NCBI RefSeq assembly: GCF_036231905.1
Contig: NZ_JAZARE010000008.1
Span: 255,451 to 319,450 of the forward strand
Origin: CAMLIZ01 sp036231905
GTDB taxonomy: Bacteria > Pseudomonadota > Gammaproteobacteria > Burkholderiales > Burkholderiaceae_C
Direction: 5' to 3'
Length of the DNA stretch: 64,000 nucleotides
Part shown: positions 33,944 through 44,144 of the stretch, in pieces
Numbering within the stretch: position 1 is the stretch's first letter
Layout of the letters: each line of letters starts with the position of its first letter
Notes under the pieces: model-generated
Database searches by the model: none
What the model saw: only the letters and a program-made list of their open reading frames with translations
Told to the model about the DNA's origin: nothing
Position numbers and translations under genes: made by a program

Positions 33944-36157
33944 ATGAACTATTCCCAATTGATGGCCCGTGTGGCCAAGACCCAGCGCGCCACCGACGCC
34001 GGCCTGGACCGGCGCCTTTTCCTCAAGCTGGGTGCCAGTGTCGGCGTGGGCGGCGGCTTTGCACTCGGTGTGCTGCCGGCCACGGCGCAAACACCGGCTG
34101 CGGCCCTCAAGCCGGGCCAGATGCCGCCGGCGTTCCTGAAGGTGGCGCCCACGGGCGAGGTCACCGTGCTGGTGAACCGGCTGGACTTCGGCCAGGGCAT
34201 CGCCACCGCACTGCCGATGCTGGTGGCCGAGGAACTGGACGCCGACTGGGCCAAGGTGCGCAGCGAGCTGGCACCGGCGGGTGAGGCCTACAAGGACGCC
34301 GGTTTCGGCATCCAGATGACCGGTGGTTCCAACTCCATCCACAACTCCTGGCAGCAGTACCGCGAACTCGGTGCGCGGGCGCGTGCGATGTTCGTCGCAG
34401 CGGCCGCCGAACGCTGGAAGGTGGCGCCCGAGCAGGTGCAGGTGTCGCAGGGCGTGGTGTCTGCAGGCGGGCACAAGGCCACGCTCGGTGAGCTGGCCGA
34501 CAGCGCCATGAAGCAGCCGGTGCCGGCGCAGGTGCGCCTGAAGGACCCGGCGCGCTACCAGCTCATCGGCAAGCCGGTGCGGCAGATCAGTGGCAGTGCC
34601 AAGTCCACCGGCCGGCAGGCATTCGGGATGGATGTGCAGCGCCCCGGCATGAAGACGGTGGTGATTGCCCGCCCGCCGGTGTTCGGTGCCAAGGTGGCCT
34701 CTGTCGACGCGACGCCTGCCAAGGCGGTGAAGGGCGTGGCGGCTGTGCTGCAGGTGCCCCTGGACCGTGGCGCCAGCGGCGTGGCGGTGGTGGCCGACGG
34801 CTACTGGGCCGCCAAGATGGGCCGCGACGCATTGCAGGTCCAGTGGAACACCGACGGCGTGGACAAGGTCGACAGCGACAAGCAGCTGGCCCTGTACCGC
34901 GAGCTGGCCGCCAGGCCGGGCATCAAGGTGCGCGATGCCGACGCCTCCAAGTTCGCCGATGCGCCGCACAAGCTGAGCGCGGAGTACGTGTTTCCGTACC
35001 TCGCCCATGCGCCGATGGAGCCGCTGAACTGCACCATCGAGCTGAAGGACGGCGCGGCGGAGGTGTGGGTCGGCAGCCAGTTCCAGACCATCGACCAGAT
35101 GACGGTGGCCGGCGTGCTGGGCCTCAAGCCCGAGCAGGTGACCTTGCACACCATGATGGCCGGCGGCGGCTTCGGCCGGCGCGCCGTGCCCAGCTCCGAC
35201 TACCTGATGGAAGCGGCGCAGATCGCCAAGGCCTGGCGCGCCAGCGGGCAGACCGCGCCGCTGAAGATCGTGTGGAGCCGGGAGGACGACATCCGCGGCG
35301 GCTACTACCGCCCGATGCACCTGCACCGCGCCGAGATCGGCTTCGATGCGCAGGGCAATGTGCTGGCGTGGCAGCACCGCATCGTGGGCCAGTCCATCCT
35401 GATGGGCACGCCCTTCGAGCAGTACCTGGTGAAGAACGGCGTCGACGGTGTCATGGTCGAAGGTGTGGCCGACACACCCTACCAGGTGCCGCTGGCGTTG
35501 GAGATTCATCATCCGAAGATGAATGTGCCGGTGCTGTGGTGGCGCTCGGTGGGCCACACCCACACGGCCTACGTGATGGAGACGCTGGTCGATGAGATCG
35601 CGCGCACCACGAAGCAGGATCCGGTGGCCTACCGGCGCCGGCTGCTGGGCGACAAACACCCGCGCCACCTGGCGGCGCTGGACCTGGCGGTGCAGAAGTC
35701 CGGCTACGGCACCAAGGCCTTGCCTGCAGGGCATGCGTGGGGTGTGGCGGTGCACGAGTCCTTCGGGTCGGTGGTGAGCTATGTGGTGGAGGCCTCGCTG
35801 CAGAACGGGCAGCCGGTGCTGCACAAGGTGACGGCGGGCGTGCACTGCAATCGTGCGATCAACCCGCTGAACATCGAGGCCCAGGTGCAGGGCGCGGCCC
35901 TCATGGGGCTGGGCACCACCTTGCCCGGTGCGGCCATCACCTTGAAGGACGGCGTGGTGCAGCAGAGCAACTTCGGCGACTACACCGTGGCCCGCATGCC
36001 GCAGATGCCGCAGATCGAGGTGCACATCGTGCCGAGCAACGACGATCCCTTCGGCATGGGTGAGCCCGGCCTGCCGCCGCTGGCGCCCGCCTTTGCCAAC
36101 GCGCTGGCCCGCCTGACCGGCAGGACGCCGCGCCAGCTGCCCTTCCAGATGGCGTGA
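33944..36157 (+). CDS. Molybdopterin-binding subunit of an IorAB-type hydroxylase
   Basis: A 737-residue catalytic subunit. A twin-arginine signal (DRRLFLKLGASVGVGGGFALG, about residues 22-42) indicates export of the folded heterodimer. Molybdopterin landmarks include AGGGFGRRA and the catalytic Glu in GMGEPGLPPLAPAF. The substrate may be an N-heteroaromatic or an aldehyde; it cannot be told from sequence. No FAD subunit is present, so electrons probably pass to a cytochrome or other acceptor; none is encoded next to it. The start is at 33944 after GAGGAG. Confidence 0.9.
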   Translation: MNYSQLMARVAKTQRATDAGLDRRLFLKLGASVGVGGGFALGVLPATAQTPAAALKPGQMPPAFLKVAPTGEVTVLVNRLDFGQGIATALPMLVAEELDADWAKVRSELAPAGEAYKDAGFGIQMTGGSNSIHNSWQQYRELGARARAMFVAAAAERWKVAPEQVQVSQGVVSAGGHKATLGELADSAMKQPVPAQVRLKDPARYQLIGKPVRQISGSAKSTGRQAFGMDVQRPGMKTVVIARPPVFGAKVASVDATPAKAVKGVAAVLQVPLDRGASGVAVVADGYWAAKMGRDALQVQWNTDGVDKVDSDKQLALYRELAARPGIKVRDADASKFADAPHKLSAEYVFPYLAHAPMEPLNCTIELKDGAAEVWVGSQFQTIDQMTVAGVLGLKPEQVTLHTMMAGGGFGRRAVPSSDYLMEAAQIAKAWRASGQTAPLKIVWSREDDIRGGYYRPMHLHRAEIGFDAQGNVLAWQHRIVGQSILMGTPFEQYLVKNGVDGVMVEGVADTPYQVPLALEIHHPKMNVPVLWWRSVGHTHTAYVMETLVDEIARTTKQDPVAYRRRLLGDKHPRHLAALDLAVQKSGYGTKALPAGHAWGVAVHESFGSVVSYVVEASLQNGQPVLHKVTAGVHCNRAINPLNIEAQVQGAALMGLGTTLPGAAITLKDGVVQQSNFGDYTVARMPQMPQIEVHIVPSNDDPFGMGEPGLPPLAPAFANALARLTGRTPRQLPFQMA

Positions 36158-36166
36158 TACCTGGCT

Positions 36167-36194
36167 CCGCACACGCCAAAGCGGTGCGGTTTTT
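36167..36194 (+). terminator. Intrinsic terminator after the hydroxylase operon
   Basis: CCGCAC and GTGCGG form a 6-base stem with an 11-base loop followed by TTTTT, beginning 10 bases after the iorB-like stop. This is a standard Rho-independent signal. Confidence 0.75.
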
Positions 36195-36201
36195 CACGCA
36201 G

Positions 36202-36236
36202 GAGGCCGTGGCACGGCAAGTGCCGCGGCCTCTTTT
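36202..36236 (+). terminator. Second tandem terminator hairpin
   Basis: A long hairpin with outer arms GAGGCCG/CGGCCTC and inner arms GGCAC/GTGCC around GGCAA, followed by TTTTC. It directly follows the first terminator and should insulate the next gene. Confidence 0.7.
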
Positions 36237-36377
36237 CATTGGTGGCCCGCCAAGCCCAGGGGAATGCCTTAGGTACTGATCCCACTGGTCCATGCCGGCG
36301 CACCCGCCGATGCTTGATGCAAGGGTGCGGCGAGGACGCCGCACGCCAGGGAGCAGAAGAAACGAAGAAAGCAGGTC

Positions 36378-37004
36378 ATGACCTCGCGACCAACCATCAT
36401 CGTGCTGGCCGCCGGCAAAGGGAGCCGTTTCCGGGGCGACAGCCACAAGCTCGAACAGGACATCGGCAGCGGCAGCGTGCTCGCCAGCACCTTGAAAAAT
36501 GTGCTCGCCAGCCGGCTGCCCTTTCTGGTGGTGACCACTGCGCCGCTGGAAGCCGCCACCCGCCGCCACGTGGCCGCACGCGATGTGGTGGTGGTGCCCG
36601 AGGCCAATGGCAGCGCCATGCTCGGCATGGGATATTCCATCTCCGCCGGTGTGTGCGCGCGCTCGGATGCCTCGGGCTGGCTCATCCTGCCGGCCGACAT
36701 GCCGCTGGTGCAGGGCGCCACGCTGGTGGCGGTGGCGCAGGCGCTGGACCATCATCCGGTGGCCTATGCCCAGCATCGCGGGCGGCGCGGCCATCCGGTC
36801 GCTTTTGCCGCAGAGCTGTATTCCGAGCTCGCCACCCTGAGCGGGGACGAAGGTGCGCGGCGCCTGACCGCGCGCTACCCGGCCTACGGCGTGGAGGTGG
36901 ACGATCCGGGCGTGCTGGTGGATGTGGACACGCTGGAGGACCTGAGCGCCGTGCGTGCGCGGCAGGCGCAGCAGCCGCCGGACGCGGCGCGCCCGCTGCA
37001 GTGA
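36378..37004 (+). CDS. MocA-like molybdenum cofactor cytidylyltransferase
   Basis: A 208-residue nucleotidyltransferase with the N-terminal LAAGKGSRFRG signature, LPADMPLVQGATL and RRGHPVAF. This is the MobA/MocA family that attaches a nucleotide to molybdopterin. Because the upstream enzyme is a xanthine-oxidase-family protein, which uses the cytosine dinucleotide form of the cofactor, MocA function fits better than MobA. It lies behind two terminators, so it probably has its own promoter in 36237-36377, where I cannot identify one. No xdhC partner is seen. Confidence 0.8.
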   Translation: MTSRPTIIVLAAGKGSRFRGDSHKLEQDIGSGSVLASTLKNVLASRLPFLVVTTAPLEAATRRHVAARDVVVVPEANGSAMLGMGYSISAGVCARSDASGWLILPADMPLVQGATLVAVAQALDHHPVAYAQHRGRRGHPVAFAAELYSELATLSGDEGARRLTARYPAYGVEVDDPGVLVDVDTLEDLSAVRARQAQQPPDAARPLQ

Positions 37005-37005
37005 A

Positions 37006-37030
37006 CCAAGGCGCCGCCTGAGCGCCTTGG
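37006..37030. terminator. Convergent hairpin between mocA-like gene and chaC
   Basis: CCAAGGCGC and GCGCCTTGG form a perfect 9-base stem with a 7-base loop, between two convergent stops. It lacks a T-run on both strands. Its position suits a bidirectional terminator. Confidence 0.45.
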
Positions 37031-37036
37031 CGGCGT

Positions 37037-37651
37037 TCAGATCAGCTGGTGCTCGCGCGCCAGCCGCACCAGGCGCTCGATCTCACGGTCGCGCACACCG
37101 CGTTCGCGCAGGCAGTTGGCGGTTTCCACCAGGTACTGCAGGGTGGTGCCGAAGCGGCCGCTGGCGGCGCGCAGGATCTGCACCATGTCCTCGTCGGACA
37201 GCCGCGGCACATAGCTCGGGCTGCGCCGGCTCAGGGTGAACGCCAGCGCAGAGACGCTGCCGCGCGGTGTGCGGCAGGGCAGCCATTTCGGGTCGTAAAC
37301 ACCGTTGGGCATCTCACGCGCCCACAGGCGCTGCAATTCGTCGGCCGCCCGCTCGCGTGGGATGCGGTACACCACGCCGCGGCAGGAGCCCCCGGGCACG
37401 AGCGCGAACACCAGGCCAGGGCGCTCCGGCGTGCCGCGGTTCACGCGCGAGCGCATCCGCAACGCCCGGTGCCAGCCGTGCACCGAGGCGCTCAGGTGCT
37501 CCACCGCCTCGAACTCCGGCCGCCAGATCAGCGAGGCATAGCCAAACACCCACAGGTCGCTGCTGCCGCCCCATTCCGCCAGGGTGCGCAGCAGCAAGGC
37601 GGCGGGGTCGCGCAGGGCTGGGGGGCTCAAAGAGGGGGCGCTGTCGTTCAT
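37037..37651 (-). CDS. ChaC-type gamma-glutamylcyclotransferase
   Basis: A 204-residue protein of the ChaC family that cleaves glutathione to 5-oxoproline and Cys-Gly. Landmarks are the N-terminal VFGYASLIWRPEFE, RALRMRSRVNRGTPERPGLVFAL, GVVYRIPRE and SPSYVPRLSDEDMVQILRAASGRFG. The catalytic Glu is expected in the central strand and is not certain by eye. The start is the ATG before NDSAPS. The 5-oxoproline it makes could feed the 5-oxoprolinase encoded at the left end of the window. Confidence 0.88.
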   Translation of the reverse strand: MNDSAPSLSPPALRDPAALLLRTLAEWGGSSDLWVFGYASLIWRPEFEAVEHLSASVHGWHRALRMRSRVNRGTPERPGLVFALVPGGSCRGVVYRIPRERAADELQRLWAREMPNGVYDPKWLPCRTPRGSVSALAFTLSRRSPSYVPRLSDEDMVQILRAASGRFGTTLQYLVETANCLRERGVRDREIERLVRLAREHQLI

Positions 37652-37695
37652 GGCTGGGAAGGGTGCCGCAAGGCCGGCGGCGTGTCGTGCATTTT

Positions 37696-37714
37696 GCGCA
37701 TCAAACCGATGCGC
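37696..37714. repeat. Inverted repeat GCGCATC-AAACC-GATGCGC
   Basis: Perfect 7-base arms with a 5-base spacer in the 129-base divergent region between chaC and the DUF2892/sigma genes. It sits 44-63 bases from the chaC start and 66-85 bases from the DUF2892 start, a position suited to a shared operator. Confidence 0.4.
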
Positions 37715-37780
37715 GAATCCTTTTGGGGTTGGGCCGCCTCTTGGAAGGGGAGGCAGGTGCCTCGGCAACAGGAGTGAACC

Positions 37781-37984
37781 ATGTTCTATGTGAAAAACGT
37801 ACCCGGCTGGGAACGCGCGCTGCGCCTGATCGTGGGCGCGGCCACGGTGGCGGCGTCGCTGTCGCTGCTGGGCGGCGGCTGGCAAGGCTGGCTGGTAGGC
37901 GCCTCCGGAGCTGGGCTGGTGCTGTCCGGGCTGTGCGGCTTCTGTCCCGCCTGCGCCATGGTCGGCCGGCGCCTGAAGCCCTGA
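37781..37984 (+). CDS. DUF2892 small membrane protein
   Basis: A 67-residue protein with two hydrophobic segments (about 14-32 and 38-56) and a short C-terminal cysteine motif CGFCPACAMVG. This matches the DUF2892/YgaP transmembrane family, often fused or next to rhodanese domains and linked to sulfur or redox stress. AGGAG precedes the ATG by 6-7 bases. The sigma-factor gene follows 12 bases later. Confidence 0.85.
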   Translation: MFYVKNVPGWERALRLIVGAATVAASLSLLGGGWQGWLVGASGAGLVLSGLCGFCPACAMVGRRLKP

Positions 37985-37996
37985 TACTGCGGCGCC

Positions 37997-38515
37997 ATGT
38001 GGAACCCACAGACCCAGGCGCCGCTGCTGGAGGCGGCGCGCACCGGCGATCCGGCGGCGCTGAACCGGCTGCTTGCGGCCTGCCGCCCCAACGTGCGCCG
38101 CTACGCCCAGCGCCACTGCCTGCTGAGCGACGTGGACGATGCGGTGCAGGAGGCGCTGCTCAGCGTGTCGCGCCACCTGGGCTCGCTGCGCGTGGCGGCG
38201 GCCTTCACCGGCTGGCTGGTGCGCATCGTGCAGCGCGAGTGCCGCCGGCTGGGCCGCATCACCCTGCGCTACGACCCCTACGACGAGGCCACGCTGGAGG
38301 CCTGGCTGGGTGCGCGCGACGACGACACCCTGCGCCATGAGCTGGCGCAGGCGCTGGAGGCGCTGCCGGCGCACTACCGCGAGGTGGTGTTGCTGCGCGA
38401 CTTCGAGGAGCGCACCATCGCCGAGATGGCGGCCACCCTGAACCTCACCGTGCCGGCCACCAAAAGCCGCCTCCATCGGGCACGGCAATTGATGCGCGAG
38501 TACCTTCTATCCTGA
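37997..38515 (+). CDS. ECF RNA polymerase sigma factor
   Basis: A 172-residue sigma factor with region 2 (DVDDAVQEALLSVSRHLGSL) and region 4 (LPAHYREVVLLRDFEERTIAEMAATLNLTVPATKSRLHRARQLM, quoted only as a landmark). It is co-transcribed with DUF2892 and has no neighbouring anti-sigma gene. The small cysteine-containing membrane protein could play that part, but this is inference. Its targets are unknown. Confidence 0.88.
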   Translation: MWNPQTQAPLLEAARTGDPAALNRLLAACRPNVRRYAQRHCLLSDVDDAVQEALLSVSRHLGSLRVAAAFTGWLVRIVQRECRRLGRITLRYDPYDEATLEAWLGARDDDTLRHELAQALEALPAHYREVVLLRDFEERTIAEMAATLNLTVPATKSRLHRARQLMREYLLS

Positions 38516-38516
38516 T

Positions 38517-38545
38517 TTGACGCTGTAACTCGGTTACCAGATAAT
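38517..38545 (+). promoter_or_regulatory. Sigma-70 promoter of edd-eda with embedded dyad
   Basis: TTGACG and GATAAT are separated by exactly 17 bases. The spacer contains GTAAC-TCG-GTTAC (38525-38537), a perfect inverted repeat, and a further GTTACA half-site lies at 38556-38561. A repressor bound there would block RNA polymerase; HexR-type control of edd is an attractive guess. The edd ATG is about 37 bases after the predicted start site. Confidence 0.65.
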
Positions 38546-38588
38546 CGATTTCACGGTTACAGCCTCATCTCTCCAGAGACTCGCGTCC

Positions 38589-40403
<1,815 letters not shown>

Positions 40404-40432
40404 GGCGCTTGGCCAGGAACAAGGAACAAGAC

Positions 40433-41056
40433 ATGAACACCATCGAACTGGCCAACTACGGCCCCGTGATCCCTGTCATCGTGATCCAGCGCCTGGAGGA
40501 CGCCGTGCCCCTGGCCCAGGCCCTGGTCGAAGGCGGCGTGCGCGTGCTGGAAGTGACCCTGCGCACCCCCGTGGCGCTCAAGAGCATGGAAGCGATCGCC
40601 AAGGCGGTGCCCGAGGCCATCGTGGGCGCCGGCACCGTGCGCTCGGTGGCCGACTTGCAGGCGGTGCGCGACGCGGGTTGCCAGTTTGCGGTGAGCCCGG
40701 GCTACACCTCGGAGATCGGCCGCGCCTGCCTGGAGATCGGCCTGCCGCTGCTGCCCGGCGTGGCCACCGGCAGCGAAGTGATGACGGCCCATGCCGATGG
40801 TTATCACTTCCTCAAGTTCTTTCCCGCCACGGCCGCGGGCGGCATCCCGATGCTCAAGGCCTTGGCCGGGCCGTTCCCGGACATCGCGTTCTGCCCCACC
40901 GGTGGCATCACGCCCGAGACGGCGCCGCAGTTCCTGGCCCTGCCCAACGTGAAGGTGTGCGGCGGCTCCTGGCTCACGCCGCAGGACGCGGTGGACCGCA
41001 AGGACTGGGCGCGCATCCGCGAGCTGGCGCGGGCCGCGGGCCGCCTGCGCGCCTGA
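40433..41056 (+). CDS. eda: 2-keto-3-deoxy-6-phosphogluconate aldolase
   Basis: A 207-residue class I aldolase that splits KDPG to pyruvate and glyceraldehyde 3-phosphate. Landmarks are VIPVIVIQRLEDA, the catalytic Glu in VLEVTLRTP, VGAGTV, SPGYTSEI and the Schiff-base Lys in HFLKFFPA. The start has AAGGAACAAG ahead of it. It completes the Entner-Doudoroff pair with edd. Confidence 0.97.
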   Translation: MNTIELANYGPVIPVIVIQRLEDAVPLAQALVEGGVRVLEVTLRTPVALKSMEAIAKAVPEAIVGAGTVRSVADLQAVRDAGCQFAVSPGYTSEIGRACLEIGLPLLPGVATGSEVMTAHADGYHFLKFFPATAAGGIPMLKALAGPFPDIAFCPTGGITPETAPQFLALPNVKVCGGSWLTPQDAVDRKDWARIRELARAAGRLRA

Positions 41057-41095
41057 GCCGCTGAGCCGACCCGCTAGGGAGCCGCGGGCCTCCTT

Positions 41096-41124
41096 CATCC
41101 TGGGGATACCGAGCCCCCAGGATG
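41096..41124 (+). terminator. Terminator-like hairpin after eda
   Basis: CATCCTGGGG and CCCCAGGATG form a perfect 10-base stem with a 9-base loop, about 40 bases after the eda stop. There is no T-run, so it may act by stabilising the 3' end or together with Rho. Confidence 0.5.
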
Positions 41125-41182
41125 TGAGCAAGCACTTGGATTGTGCTGACCTGCCGCCTACAACTGCAGCAGGAGGTGGCCC

Positions 41183-42784
41183 ATGAACCCCACGCAGGCG
41201 ATCGACCATACGCTGCTGCTGCAGTGGCTTTTCGGCGCGGTGGTGGTGGGCCTGTACGCCCGCGACCGCTTCGACTCACCGCTGGCGGCCCGCTGCACCA
41301 CCACCTTCACCCGCTACTGGGTGGCGCGCCTGGGCTACATCGGTTCCATGCTGGCGATCTTCCTGGTGCTGGGCGGTGCGGTCACCGACCTGGACCTGAA
41401 GCCGCTGTGGCAGCTGCTGGACCTGGACGCGGTGGCCAAGGATTCGGCCGCGCTGCCGGGCCCGCTGCTGTCCGCCCTGGTGCTCACCTCGCTGCTGCCG
41501 CATTTTCCTTACCTGAGCAAGATCGACGATTCGGTCAAGCTGTGGTTCCAGCGCGTGGGCAACATCCCGTTCGAGGTGCGTGAGCTCAGCGGGCAGATGC
41601 GCAATGCCGAATTCCGGCCCTCGCCCGACACGCTGGCCCGCCTGCGCGCGCGCCTGGAGGAGCTGGGCATCGACGAGCGCCTGCTGGAGGCGCCGCGCGG
41701 CAGCTTCCGCCTGCGTTGGGGCCAGGCCGCGGTGCTGTTCGCCAGCGTGCAGGCCTGGTCGGGCTCGCGCGGTTACCTGCGCTATGTGGACAGCCAGCAC
41801 GCACGCCTTGCGGAGCTGAGCGCCCGCTTCGAATCCCTGGCCAGCCTGCTGGACCGGCGCACCCTCAACGAGCTGGACCACAGCGGCGAATCCTCCCTGG
41901 CCGATCCGTTCCGGCGCAAGCTGCGCCGCGACATCGACGAGGTGCACCAGGCGGTATGCGACTTCGCCAGCGGCGGCGTGCTGCACACCGAGTGGGGGCC
42001 GCGCGGGCGCTACGCCGCGCTGGCGACGCTGGGCTTCGTGGGGCTGGAGCGCCCTCGCCACGCGCTGGGTTCGCACGAGCTGGTGCTGGTGGGAGGGCTG
42101 ATCTTCTTCGCGATGATGTTCGGTACGCTCATCGCGCGCCGGTTCGTCGACCCCGAGCCCCTGAACAACGGGCTTCGTGTCACCGTGATGGTCACGCTCA
42201 TCTACGTGATCGCCATCGTGCTGGCGATCTACCCGAAGGCCGTCTGGCCTTTCGCCGACATCCGCGCCGCGGGGCGACGCCCGGTCGCCGCCTATGCCGT
42301 CTCCGGCGTGGCCGCTGCGGGCGCGGCGCTGGTGGTGTCGCTGCTGTTCCGCTTCGTGCTGGACGAGCCGGGCAACCTGCTGCACATGCTCTCCACACCA
42401 GGCCGGTTTTCCAATGCCTGGTTCACCACGCTGCAGCGCTGGCCCTGGCTGCTGATGACGCTGTTCGCCACCATCGCGATCGCCTGGGCCGCCGACGACC
42501 ACCTGCTGGCCAGCACGCCGGTGCCCCGCTGGCTGCGCCATGCCGAGGCGGCCGGCATGGCGACCGTGTTTGCGCTGCTGCAGTGGATGGTGGTGGAGTT
42601 GATGGTCAGCGGCGCGTCGCAGGCGCAGCACGACGAATGGATGCGCCGGCTGCCGCAGATGGTGCTCACCTCGGTGACCATCGGCCTGTGCATCGGCTTC
42701 CTGGTGCCGCACCTGTACCGCAGCAAGAGCGGGCCGGTGCCGGCCGCGCCGTCGGTGGCGCCGGCTTTGCAGGCGGCCGGCTGA
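41183..42784 (+). CDS. Large multi-pass membrane protein, function unknown
   Basis: A 533-residue protein with hydrophobic segments near residues 12-25, 50-67, 92-105, 297-315, 330-350, 370-395, 425-445, 455-475 and 490-510. A hydrophilic, helical segment (about 110-290) including LARLRARLEELGID and ARFESLASLLDRR is probably cytosolic. I recognise no catalytic or transporter motif. It is preceded by AGGAGG 6-8 bases before its ATG and converges with the histidine kinase gene. Confidence 0.78.
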   Translation: MNPTQAIDHTLLLQWLFGAVVVGLYARDRFDSPLAARCTTTFTRYWVARLGYIGSMLAIFLVLGGAVTDLDLKPLWQLLDLDAVAKDSAALPGPLLSALVLTSLLPHFPYLSKIDDSVKLWFQRVGNIPFEVRELSGQMRNAEFRPSPDTLARLRARLEELGIDERLLEAPRGSFRLRWGQAAVLFASVQAWSGSRGYLRYVDSQHARLAELSARFESLASLLDRRTLNELDHSGESSLADPFRRKLRRDIDEVHQAVCDFASGGVLHTEWGPRGRYAALATLGFVGLERPRHALGSHELVLVGGLIFFAMMFGTLIARRFVDPEPLNNGLRVTVMVTLIYVIAIVLAIYPKAVWPFADIRAAGRRPVAAYAVSGVAAAGAALVVSLLFRFVLDEPGNLLHMLSTPGRFSNAWFTTLQRWPWLLMTLFATIAIAWAADDHLLASTPVPRWLRHAEAAGMATVFALLQWMVVELMVSGASQAQHDEWMRRLPQMVLTSVTIGLCIGFLVPHLYRSKSGPVPAAPSVAPALQAAG

Positions 42785-42811
42785 AGCGCGCGCCTTGGCT
42801 GGCCGTGGCCT

Positions 42812-44140
42812 TCAGGCGCCCGGTGCCGCGGCCTGCCTGGCCAGCGTGATGTCGAAGTGCGTGCCCTCACCAGGTTCGCTGCGCGCGTCCACCGTGCCGC
42901 CGAGCACGCGGTGCACCAGCTTGTAGACCAGGTACAGCCCGATGCCGGAGCCACCGTGGCCCAGCTTGGTGGTGTAGAAGGGGTCGAAGATCTTGTCGAG
43001 GCGGCCACTCGGAATGCCGGCCCCGTTGTCGCTGAACTCCAGCAACACGGTGTCCTGGTCCCTGGCCCGGGCCCGGATGCTGATGCGGCCGTGGGCCTGG
43101 CCGTCGAAGCCATGGCGCACGGCATTGCTCATCAGGTTGGTGAGCACCTGGCCCAGCGCACCCGGGTAACCCTCCAGCACCAGGTCGGGCGGGATGTCGG
43201 TGTGCACCTCGTGGCCGTGGCTGCGCAGCGTGGGCGCGAAGCTTTTCACCGCGTCCTGCACCGCGTCGGCCAGGCGAAAGCGCTGGCGCGCCTCGCCGGT
43301 GCCGGCGTCACCCTCCACCTGCTTGAAGTGCTGGATCAGGTCGGCCGCCCGGCGCAGGTTGCGCTGGATCACGTCGGTGGTGTCACGGCAGGTCTGCAGA
43401 TGGGTGTCGAGGTCCTTGCGCGTGAGGCGCTGCTGCGCCAGCGCGGTGTCCACCTGCTGCGCGGTGTCGCCCAGCGTGGTGGCCGACAGCAGCGCGTTGC
43501 CCAGCGGCGTGTTCAGCTCATGCGCAAAGCCCGCCATCAGGGAGCCCAGGCTGGCCAGCTTCTTGGAGCGCAGCAGCTGTTCCTGCGTCTGCTCCAGCGT
43601 GCTCAGCGTCACCGCCAGTTCCTCGTTGGAGCGGGCCAGCTCCGCGGTGCGCTCGCCCACCTTGCTTTCCAGCTGTTCGTTCCAGGATTCGAGCAGGCGC
43701 TTGGCTTCGATCAGCTCGTTCACCTGCTTCTGCAGCCGGGTGGTCACGCGGTTGTAGTCCTCCCGCACGCGGCCGAGCTCGAAGCGCAGGCGGTCGTTGT
43801 CCAGCAGCGCCACGCGGTGCGCCTCTTCGTGCGCGCAGGCTTGGCGGATGGCCTCCAGCCAGCCGGCCAGCCAGTCGTTGAGCGTGGTCATGCGCTCGAC
43901 CCGCAGGGTGAGCAGCCACAGCAGCGGCCCGAGCGAGCGGGCGCTCGATGGCACGCCCTGCACCAGCACCACGCCCCGCATGCGCTCGCGGAAGTCCGGC
44001 AACAGCTGCTGCAGCTCGTCCAGCGAGCGCACCAGGATCACCACCGTGCCGTCGAGCAGGTGCCGCTTGCACAGCTGCACATGCTCGAAGCCCGGCGGGG
44101 GCGGTGCGATGGTGCTGTAGAAGAGCTGGCGCGGATCCAC
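42812..44140 (-). CDS. Sensor histidine kinase (soluble)
   Basis: A 442-residue kinase without membrane helices. The N-terminal part (1-110) has no known sensor fold that I can name. A coiled coil follows (about 115-195, LQKQVNELIEAKRLLESWNEQLE), then the phosphoacceptor His207 in GFAHELNTPLGN, and the ATPase domain with NLMSNAVRHGF, DNGAGIP, FDPFYTTK and GSGIGLYLVYKLV. It starts 4 bases after the FIST gene, so both are one operon. Its likely partner is the REC-GGDEF-EAL protein encoded upstream. Confidence 0.92.
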   Translation of the reverse strand: MDPRQLFYSTIAPPPPGFEHVQLCKRHLLDGTVVILVRSLDELQQLLPDFRERMRGVVLVQGVPSSARSLGPLLWLLTLRVERMTTLNDWLAGWLEAIRQACAHEEAHRVALLDNDRLRFELGRVREDYNRVTTRLQKQVNELIEAKRLLESWNEQLESKVGERTAELARSNEELAVTLSTLEQTQEQLLRSKKLASLGSLMAGFAHELNTPLGNALLSATTLGDTAQQVDTALAQQRLTRKDLDTHLQTCRDTTDVIQRNLRRAADLIQHFKQVEGDAGTGEARQRFRLADAVQDAVKSFAPTLRSHGHEVHTDIPPDLVLEGYPGALGQVLTNLMSNAVRHGFDGQAHGRISIRARARDQDTVLLEFSDNGAGIPSGRLDKIFDPFYTTKLGHGGSGIGLYLVYKLVHRVLGGTVDARSEPGEGTHFDITLARQAAAPGA

Positions 44141-44144
44141 GGGT

